Assembly: GCA_026706505.1 (NCBI GenBank)
Contig: JAPOYQ010000022.1
Span: 1-7,260 of the forward strand
Length of the DNA stretch: 7,260 nt
Reading direction: 5' to 3'
From: Gemmatimonadota bacterium
GTDB taxonomy: Bacteria; Latescibacterota; UBA2968; UBA8231
Shown here piece after piece: positions 1 through 3,792 of this stretch (positions are counted from its first letter, which is position 1; each line of letters opens with the position of its first letter). A model generated the notes under the pieces. It did no database searches and was not told where the DNA came from. It saw only the letters and a program-made list of their open reading frames with translations. Position numbers and translations under genes: made by a program.

Positions 1-44
1 TGCGTACCTCGTATCCCGTGCCTGCGTACCTCGTATCCCGTGCC
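1..44. repeat. Two tandem 22-bp direct repeats, probable iterons of a plasmid origin
   Basis: Positions 1-22 and 23-44 are identical 22-bp units starting TGCGTACCTCGTATCCCG, with no spacer. The last base of the second copy is the final base of the trfA-like stop codon on the minus strand. A 22-bp period is two DNA turns, the usual spacing of initiator binding sites in iteron plasmids such as RK2. Repeats lying directly against a TrfA-family gene are best read as the near end of oriV. Only two copies are visible because the window starts here. The array probably continues leftward, and an assembly could well break inside it. The origin function is inferred. Confidence 0.7.
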
Positions 45-940
45 TATTTCCGCCGCCGAGCTGGAGGCCTGCGCGCGGCCAAGTGCTTGCGCTGGCTCTG
101 GCTCGGGACGGTCTGGACGTGCGCCAAGTCGTCCCGAATCTCAAAGCCTCGGATCGCGCCGGCGGTCTGGAGATCCCGCAGCGCCTGGGCCAGATTCTGC
201 TTGAATTTCCGCAGCTGCTTGGTCTGGCTGCCGCTGAGCTTATGCAGATATTCGACCCGTAGCGGGTAGGGCGCAGCGTGGCTCGCGTAGAAGCCGTGTA
301 GCCACAGCGCCAGGGGCTTGCCGCGTAGCTGCTGGCGTTGCGCCCAGTCGATCTGCGTCCACTGGGCGCGCCCGTAGAACTTGGCCAACTTGGGATTGAT
401 CTCCACGATATACTGGCCGGTGTCCTCGTCGCGGATACCGCCCTCGATTAGGGAGCCGAAGTACGTCCGCCGGCCGGTAGTGATCTCGACGGCGTTCGCG
501 GACAGGCGGACTAGGGAAGACTTGAGCCATTTATGATCTTTCTTGCCGGTCGAGCGTGCGAGAACCTTGAGAAAGGCGTGGGCCGTGAAATAGCACCGTG
601 TCCCGAGCGGGTTCTGCCTAGCTAGGTGTAATGCCTGCTCCCACACGTCCAGGTCGGCTTGGTCAAGCTGTGCCCCGGTATATCGGATTTCAACGTCTCT
701 CTGAACAGCGATTAACTCCTCACGCATGTAGCGCCGTCCCTTGCCCTGGATAGCAGAGAACAGCGCGCCGCGTAGCACGGCATTGGGCGCGCCGCGCTTG
801 GCCTCGGGCCACAAGGGCAACTGGATGACCTTGGCCGGGCCGCGCTCCTCCGTGCCTGCTCGCTGCTGCATCTTCTTACTGAACTCCATGAGATGGGTGC
901 CGGCGGGTCCCAGCTGCGCGTTGTGGGGCGTCTTTGCCAT
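44..940 (-). CDS. trfA: TrfA-like plasmid replication initiator protein
   Basis: Cytoplasmic initiator expected to bind origin iterons, open the origin and load the host replisome. The 298-aa product matches the TrfA family of IncP plasmids (TrfA-33 is about 285 aa) along most of its length. Visible landmarks are a flexible basic N-terminus, QLPLWPE at residues 40-46 followed by GAPNAVLRGALF, then DVEIRYTGAQL (82-92), and a second winged-helix region with PLALWLHGFYASH and PYPLRVE (209-230). The C-terminal tail is Arg/Lys-rich. QLPLW sits where RK2 TrfA carries its beta-clamp-binding QLSLF motif. The ATG at 940 is chosen because GAGGAGG lies 5 nt upstream. A GTG at 976, overlapping the preceding ORF's stop as GTGA, would add 12 glycine-rich residues and is less likely. 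It is the last gene of a packed operon and ends against the tandem repeats at 1-44. Confidence 0.92.
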   Translation of the reverse strand: MAKTPHNAQLGPAGTHLMEFSKKMQQRAGTEERGPAKVIQLPLWPEAKRGAPNAVLRGALFSAIQGKGRRYMREELIAVQRDVEIRYTGAQLDQADLDVWEQALHLARQNPLGTRCYFTAHAFLKVLARSTGKKDHKWLKSSLVRLSANAVEITTGRRTYFGSLIEGGIRDEDTGQYIVEINPKLAKFYGRAQWTQIDWAQRQQLRGKPLALWLHGFYASHAAPYPLRVEYLHKLSGSQTKQLRKFKQNLAQALRDLQTAGAIRGFEIRDDLAHVQTVPSQSQRKHLAARRPPARRRK

Positions 941-945
941 ACCTG

Positions 946-952
946 CCTCCTC
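946..952 (-). promoter_or_regulatory. Ribosome binding site of the trfA-like gene
   Basis: On the minus strand GAGGAGG is followed by 5 nt and then ATG at 940. This is the strongest Shine-Dalgarno in the operon. It favours the ATG over the upstream GTG at 976 and suggests the initiator is translated at least partly independently of the coupled genes ahead of it. Confidence 0.7.
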
Positions 953-972
953 TCCGCCGCTCCCTCCCTGTA

Positions 973-1056
973 TCACGGCTCTAGCTCTAATTCAGCGCCG
1001 CGATCCTGCTCCCGCTCCCGCTGCCGAGCCTGCTCTTGCTCAGCCCGACGGGCCAT
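973..1056 (-). CDS. 27-aa charged small ORF between mbeD-like gene and trfA
   Basis: The product is 27 residues, begins MARRAEQEQARQREREQ and is almost wholly Glu, Gln, Arg and Ala, so a helical coiled-coil segment is likely. Its ATG overlaps the stop of the preceding MbeD-like gene as TGATG, and its own stop overlaps a possible GTG start of trfA as GTGA. This allows translation by termination-reinitiation. The 53 aa before it plus these 27 aa add up to about the size of whole MbeD/MobD proteins. It may therefore be the C-terminal part of a split MbeD-like protein rather than an independent gene. No family is recognised. Confidence 0.4.
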   Translation of the reverse strand: MARRAEQEQARQREREQDRGAELELEP

Positions 1057-1217
1057 CAGCGCCTGTAGCGTTGTGTCAACTGCTGCACTTGCGCGCTCAA
1101 CTGCGCGACTTGCTGCCTCAAGGTCGCGATCTGCGCGCTCAGCCGCTGCTGCTCCGTCGTGTACTGCTTCGATAAGGCTTCCAACGCCCGCAACAATTGC
1201 GTCTCGAGTTCGGTCAT
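1056..1217 (-). CDS. MbeD/MobD-like small mobilization protein
   Basis: The 53-aa product starts MTELETQLLRALEALSKQY, which closely resembles the N-terminal signature of the MbeD/MobD family encoded in mobilization regions of ColE1-type plasmids. The rest is a Gln/Leu-rich heptad-like stretch (LRQQVAQLSAQVQQL, about residues 33-47), so a coiled coil is expected. Those proteins assist conjugal mobilization and have been linked to entry exclusion; their mechanism is not well defined. The ATG overlaps the stop of the upstream 78-aa gene (ATGA), and the stop overlaps the next ORF (TGATG). This one is shorter than the roughly 70-80 residues usual for the family. No relaxase gene is in the window. 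Family membership rests on the N-terminal signature and coiled-coil pattern; function here is inferred. Confidence 0.7.
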   Translation of the reverse strand: MTELETQLLRALEALSKQYTTEQQRLSAQIATLRQQVAQLSAQVQQLTQRYRR

Positions 1218-1450
1218 ATAACCAAGGCAAGCGCGGCCCGTTCCTGGCCCGCCTCAAAGATCGCCTGAGCCCGGCTGATCCGCAGCAACGCTCCATCGAG
1301 CGTGATCCGATGCCCCTGATTGAGGATATTTTGGGCGCAGGCGGCTTGGGACAGCCGGCCGAGGGCAACCGCCCGGAGCGTCCAGAAGCAGCGGACGAAC
1401 AGCTGCTTGCCCACACTTTGCAGACACTCGGTGAGTTGTGTGTCGTCCAT
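1214..1450 (-). CDS. 78-aa protein of unknown function, first gene of the replication operon
   Basis: No family is recognised. The 78-aa product begins MDDTQLTECLQSVGKQLFVR and looks mostly alpha-helical and soluble. It has alternating hydrophobic positions, three cysteines (9, 21 and 38) and no signal peptide. The ATG at 1450 is preceded by GGAGAGG about 10 nt upstream. Longer readings in this frame run into the divergent ankyrin-type gene and are rejected. The stop overlaps the MbeD-like start as ATGA, so the genes are probably co-translated. As first gene of the trfA operon it could be an accessory or copy-control protein, but nothing in the sequence shows this. Confidence 0.6.
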   Translation of the reverse strand: MDDTQLTECLQSVGKQLFVRCFWTLRAVALGRLSQAACAQNILNQGHRITLDGALLRISRAQAIFEAGQERAALALVI

Positions 1451-1507
1451 GGGTTTCCCCCCTCTCCAGCCGCAGGAATAACACAGAGAGCCAGGAAGGA
1501 TAATCTC
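1451..1507. promoter_or_regulatory. 57-bp divergent intergenic region between replication operon and ankyrin-type gene
   Basis: This is the only gap between the minus-strand replication operon and the plus-strand gene at 1508. It holds both ribosome binding sites: AGGAAGGA at 1493-1500 for the plus gene and GGAGAGG (minus strand, 1461-1467) for the 78-aa gene. It is too short for two full non-overlapping promoters, so promoters may lie inside the opposing genes or overlap. No convincing -35/-10 pair was found. Confidence 0.4.
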
Positions 1508-2134
1508 ATGAAAAACGTACTGCCCTGGATCGCCGCCGGCGTGCTCGGCTTGGGCCTCCTGGTGTCCGTGGGAGCGCATGACCGATTTTTCCATGACCGA
1601 GACAATATCCCGTCTACGTGCGCGGATTGGGACCATGAGTGGTTTCAGGACGCAGCCACGGTCCAGCTTGTCCACGACTGTATCGAAAGCGGCCAGGTGC
1701 ACGTCAACCAGCTGGACGAGCAGAACCGGACCCTGCTGCACCGGATCGCCCGGGACATCCAGAAAGGGGAGTGGCGCTGGAACTACCACGGCGTTGAGGA
1801 GGTGACAGCCGGCTACGACAAGCGCCTGGCGATGACTCGGGAACTGCTCAGGTGGGAGGACACAGACCCGGATCTGCGGGACGCCTTAGACCGGACCGCC
1901 CTAGACTACGCCTTTGCCAAGCAGCGCGGCTGGCCGTTGGCCGGTATCCTGCTGAAGGGCGGGGCGACGATTACCGTAGCGGACGATGCCCTGGAGCGGT
2001 TTGAGAAGTACGGGACCCCGATGCTTGAGGCCGGCCGGGGTCTCTTGGCGCAGCCGCTTATCGAGAACCTCGACCCGGACCGGCTGTTGGCCTGTCAGAC
2101 GGCGGACTGCCTGGTTGAGGAAGTCTTGCGGTGA
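1508..2134 (+). CDS. Exported protein with ankyrin-like repeats
   Basis: The 208-aa product has a hydrophobic N-terminus (LPWIAAGVLGLGLLVSVGA, residues 5-23) consistent with a Sec signal peptide cut after VGA or with a membrane anchor. Two degenerate ankyrin-type units follow: residues 52-82 with NRTLLHRIAR, and residues 119-153 with DRTALDYAFAK and AGILLKGGA. Ankyrin repeats mediate protein-protein contacts; the partner is unknown. Four cysteines (38, 58, 196 and 201) remain in the predicted exported part and could form disulfides. The ATG at 1508 is chosen because AGGAAGGA lies 7 nt upstream and the signal peptide starts there. The same frame is open further upstream only as an antisense shadow of the replication operon. 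It is divergent from that operon, so an accessory or cargo role is possible. Confidence 0.75.
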   Translation: MKNVLPWIAAGVLGLGLLVSVGAHDRFFHDRDNIPSTCADWDHEWFQDAATVQLVHDCIESGQVHVNQLDEQNRTLLHRIARDIQKGEWRWNYHGVEEVTAGYDKRLAMTRELLRWEDTDPDLRDALDRTALDYAFAKQRGWPLAGILLKGGATITVADDALERFEKYGTPMLEAGRGLLAQPLIENLDPDRLLACQTADCLVEEVLR

Positions 2135-2188
2135 GGGGCAAGACCGGGACGGCGCACACCAGGGCACACAGCGGTTCTGCGGCTCCGT

Positions 2189-2214
2189 GCAAAGTTGACA
2201 CTTTGGGCGTTATC
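2189..2214 (+). repeat. 26-bp repeat with palindromic core, copy 1
   Basis: This copy matches 2848-2873 at 25 of 26 positions, in the same orientation. Its core CAAAGTTGACACTTTG is an inverted repeat (CAAAGT, 4 bp, ACTTTG) of the size expected for a dimeric regulator site. It contains TTGACA, identical to a consensus -35, but no clear -10 follows at 16-18 bp. It lies 46 bp upstream of a small ORF with a good ribosome binding site (2260) and 55 bp after the ankyrin-type gene. Operator function is inferred; a mobile-element end or recombination site is also possible. Confidence 0.65.
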
Positions 2215-2259
2215 GGTCCTGTTTTGCGTTCGCGGCCAGACTAGGAGAGAGGTACAACA

Positions 2260-2391
2260 ATGAACGTATCTCAAGCAGACCGGGAAAGAATTGGGAATTA
2301 TATACGCTGTTCCCCAGCGGGTGTCCGGGGTGCAAGTCAGCCCCGGTTCAGCCGTGTCAAGACCAGCAGGACTAAGTCCACCTGTCGGTAG
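2260..2391 (+). CDS. 43-aa small ORF, unknown
   Basis: The ATG at 2260 follows AGGAGAGAGG (2243-2252) at a workable distance and lies just downstream of the palindromic repeat at 2189. The product starts MNVSQADRERIGNYIR and matches no family I know. Its last third is antisense to the 3' end of the LuxR-type gene (2337-2570), so that part may be a shadow. The good ribosome site and the position after a putative operator are the only arguments for it being real. It could also be a decayed 5' end. Confidence 0.25.
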   Translation: MNVSQADRERIGNYIRCSPAGVRGASQPRFSRVKTSRTKSTCR

Positions 2392-2570
2392 AGGCCCAGC
2401 CGTTTGTAGATGCGCTTGAGATGCCAATAAACCGTGCCAGGCTGGCGCTCAATGATCTCGGCAATCTCGCGTACGCTGAAGCCATCGGCCAACAAGGCGA
2501 CCACGCGACTCTCCGCTGGGGAGAGGTTGAGCAGCTGGGCCACGCGGGCCGGATCAATGGGGGTGTTCAC
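2337..2570 (-). CDS. Single-domain LuxR/GerE-type helix-turn-helix protein
   Basis: The 77-aa product is essentially one LuxR_C_like (GerE) DNA-binding domain: LSPAESRVVALLADGFSVRE (16-35) with EIAEIIERQPGTVYWHLKRI covering the recognition helix, then YKRLGLYRQVDLVLLVL. Full LuxR-family regulators are about 200-250 aa with a sensor or receiver domain, which is absent. Small GerE-only regulators exist, but this could equally be the detached end of a larger gene. The start is a GTG at 2570 without a recognisable Shine-Dalgarno, and an in-frame stop lies about 33 bases upstream, so no upstream domain remains in frame. It is flanked by two direct copies of a palindromic element (2189 and 2848), which are candidate targets. 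Binding is inferred. Confidence 0.7.
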   Translation of the reverse strand: MNTPIDPARVAQLLNLSPAESRVVALLADGFSVREIAEIIERQPGTVYWHLKRIYKRLGLYRQVDLVLLVLTRLNRG

Positions 2571-2627
2571 AGGGGGGTGCTTGCCGTTATGGTTCGGGAA
2601 CTATGTACTTGAGACACCCTGAGCCGT

Positions 2628-2747
2628 TTATGCGACCTTCGGCAAGATTGGCTGGCACCGAGCAAAGTAGTCTTCAACCGTGTAAATCTGAATGACGGGC
2701 GTATCCAGAAAACGGCCTGTGCGGTACTCTGCCACAGGGCGGCCTGT
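2628..2747 (-). pseudogene. Remnant resembling the C-terminus of a DNA methyltransferase
   Basis: On the minus strand the frame that ends at TAA (2628-2630) reads VAEYRTGRFLDTPVIQIYTV and then EDYFARCQPILPKVA. The pattern P-x-IQI-x-TVED-(8)-P-x-LP resembles the extreme C-terminus of many site-specific DNA methyltransferases and type III-like modification subunits, judged from memory of the family. An in-frame TAG at 2748-2750 closes the frame just upstream. No catalytic motif (DPPY or NPPY) is present, so only about 40 codons survive. It does not look like a functional gene. Assignment is tentative because the conserved tail is short. Confidence 0.4.
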
Positions 2748-2771
2748 CTAGGCTAGGGAAGAAAGGGCGAA

Positions 2772-2909
2772 ATGACGACAGGGAGTGAACCAGGACTGTC
2801 AAGAGAAGAACCGGGATCAACCAGGGCCGACCGGGATATAGCTAGGCGCAAAGTTGACACTTTGTGCGTTATCAGACGTAGCGGCTTGAGCGGCCGAGAA
2901 CGGGTCTAG
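2772..2909 (+). CDS. 45-aa small ORF spanning the second palindromic repeat
   Basis: ATG at 2772 with GAAAGG 5 nt upstream opens a 45-aa frame beginning MTTGSEPGLSREEPGSTRAD. Its second half runs through the repeat at 2848-2873. Composition is hydrophilic and unremarkable, and no family is recognised. It could be a leader peptide ahead of the flavoprotein gene at 3011 or a chance ORF. It is recorded because of its ribosome site and because AAAGGGCGAA just ahead of its start recurs at 2967, ahead of another start-like codon. Confidence 0.2.
   Translation: MTTGSEPGLSREEPGSTRADRDIARRKVDTLCVIRRSGLSGRERV
2848..2873 (+). repeat. 26-bp repeat with palindromic core, copy 2
   Basis: This is the second direct copy of the element at 2189-2214, with one mismatch just after the core. 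It carries the same CAAAGTTGACACTTTG inverted repeat and embedded TTGACA. It lies 137 bp upstream of the PPOX flavoprotein gene and about 280 bp upstream of the start of the divergent LuxR-type gene. The two copies therefore bracket that regulator gene and the methyltransferase remnant. Confidence 0.65.
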
Positions 2910-3010
2910 GAAAATCAGGGACTTACGGCCCCAAACATGCCAGGCTCGGCTGAACGATTTTAGGAAAAAGGGCGAAGTGGCCGAAGAATGTTCAGAAAGG
3001 CGGGCCTGTC

Positions 3011-3619
3011 ATGGCTGTGACCACTCAAACGGAACTCCGTAGCGTCTACCGCGAGCCGGCTGCGCGGGCGACCCAGAAAGTGCTGGACCACTTGGACGGA
3101 CACTGTCAGCACTTCATCGCTCTGTCCCCCTTGTGCATCCTCAGTTCTGCGGATGCGACGGGGTGCGCCGATGCCTCGCCCCGGGGCGATGCCCCGGGTT
3201 TTGTCCAAGTGCTGGACGAGCAGACGCTCCTCCTGCCGGATCGCCCGGGCAACAATCAGGTGGACTCGCTCCAGAACATCGTCGCCAACCCGGGCGTCGG
3301 CTTGCTGTTCTTGGTCCCCGGGATGAACGAGACGCTGCGGGTGAAGGGTACGGCGGAGATTGTGACCGATCCGGCGCTGCTCACCCCCCTGACCGTGCAG
3401 AGGAAAGCCCCGCTCTCCGGATTGCGGATTACCGTGACGGCTGCCTTCCTGCATTGTGGGCGGGCGCTGCTTCGCGCCCGCCTCTGGGACCCGGCGGTCC
3501 AGATTACGCGGTCCAGCTACCCCACATACGGTCAAGTGCTGGCTGACCAGATCCAGGGGGCCGATGCCCGCAAGATCGACGAATCGGAGGCAGACGCCAA
3601 CAGACAGCGCCTCTACTGA
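3011..3619 (+). CDS. PPOX-class FMN-binding flavoprotein, MSMEG_1061/DR2398 type
   Basis: The 202-aa cytoplasmic protein has the split-barrel flavin-binding fold of the pyridoxamine 5'-phosphate oxidase superfamily. Recognisable blocks are SPRGDAPGFVQVLD (56-69), LLLPDRPGNNQVDSLQNI (73-90), VGLLFLVPGMNETLRVKG (96-113) and FLHCGRALLRARLWDP (146-161). These are typical of the MSMEG_1061/DR2398 subgroup, and the length is normal for it. Members bind FMN or related flavins; their substrates are mostly unknown, so a role in vitamin B6 synthesis should not be assumed. The ATG at 3011 is preceded by AGAAAGG about 10 nt upstream. It lies alone on the plus strand, 171 bp before the TonB receptor gene, with no visible functional link. 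Confidence 0.88.
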   Translation: MAVTTQTELRSVYREPAARATQKVLDHLDGHCQHFIALSPLCILSSADATGCADASPRGDAPGFVQVLDEQTLLLPDRPGNNQVDSLQNIVANPGVGLLFLVPGMNETLRVKGTAEIVTDPALLTPLTVQRKAPLSGLRITVTAAFLHCGRALLRARLWDPAVQITRSSYPTYGQVLADQIQGADARKIDESEADANRQRLY

Positions 3620-3641
3620 ACGGGGTCAGTCAGACGTACGG

Positions 3642-3671
3642 GTGGGGCCTCGGGGATTCATACACCGCGCC
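3642..3671. repeat. 30-bp dispersed repeat, copy 1
   Basis: It begins GTGGGGCCTCGGG and ends CGCGCC. It matches 6877-6906 in the same orientation at 26 of 30 positions. It begins 22 bp after the stop of the PPOX gene and overlaps the 3' end of a small minus-strand ORF (3658-3792). No inverted repeats or target-site duplications were seen. Function unknown. Confidence 0.55.
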
Positions 3672-3792
3672 GTAACAACTCGGCTAAGACTTGGCCCTGC
3701 CGTTCACAGGTAAGGCCCTGGCCGAAGGAAAAAAAGAGCAAAAGGAAGATGATCAGCCAAAGACGTAAACCACACAGAGGAGGAGCATCCAT
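3658..3792 (-). CDS. 44-aa putative single-pass membrane peptide, antisense to receptor leader
   Basis: The frame reads MDAPPLCGLRLWLIIFLLLF, then a hydrophilic tail ending ERQGQVLAELLRRGV. A strongly hydrophobic stretch at about residues 11-22 followed by a charged amphipathic tail is a sensible small membrane protein. The hydrophobic part, however, is antisense to the A-rich leader of the receptor gene, where poly-A automatically gives Phe and Leu codons. No Shine-Dalgarno precedes the ATG, which overlaps the receptor's start codon on the other strand. Its tail ends inside the 30-bp repeat that recurs at 6877, next to another small ORF with a similar Gln/Leu-rich tail. No family name can be given. 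Confidence 0.3.
   Translation of the reverse strand: MDAPPLCGLRLWLIIFLLLFFSFGQGLTCERQGQVLAELLRRGV
3778..3783 (+). promoter_or_regulatory. Ribosome binding site fixing the start of the TonB-dependent receptor
   Basis: AGGAGG lies 7 nt before ATG at 3791. The upstream in-frame ATG at 3749 has AAGGAAG directly against it with no spacing, and it would put 14 mostly polar residues ahead of the signal peptide. The 3791 start is therefore preferred. Confidence 0.8.

Noticed and set aside
893..1507. In-frame upstream extension of the ankyrin-type gene, giving 413 aa
   Set aside because: The extra part is Ser/Ala/Arg-rich low-complexity sequence antisense to the coupled replication operon. The ATG at 1508 has a strong ribosome site followed by a signal peptide.
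1218..1605. Long minus-strand frame (210 aa) running from the ankyrin-type gene to 973
   Set aside because: Only its last 27 codons fit the operon's overlapping starts. The rest is a shadow of the 78-aa, MbeD-like and ankyrin-type genes.
2195..2223. Sigma-70 promoter using TTGACA in the repeat at 2189
   Set aside because: No -10-like hexamer occurs 16-18 bp downstream in either copy, so the TTGACA may be only part of the palindrome.
2131..2244. 37-aa ORF with a GTG start overlapping the ankyrin-type stop (GTGA) and reading through the palindromic repeat
   Set aside because: No ribosome site is evident and it ends in a putative regulatory element. The shared KVDTL-x-VI with 2848-2873 follows automatically from DNA identity.
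2960..3535. 191-aa minus-strand ORF opposite the flavoprotein gene
   Set aside because: It is antisense to a clearly recognisable PPOX-type gene, and its composition is that of a GC-rich shadow frame.
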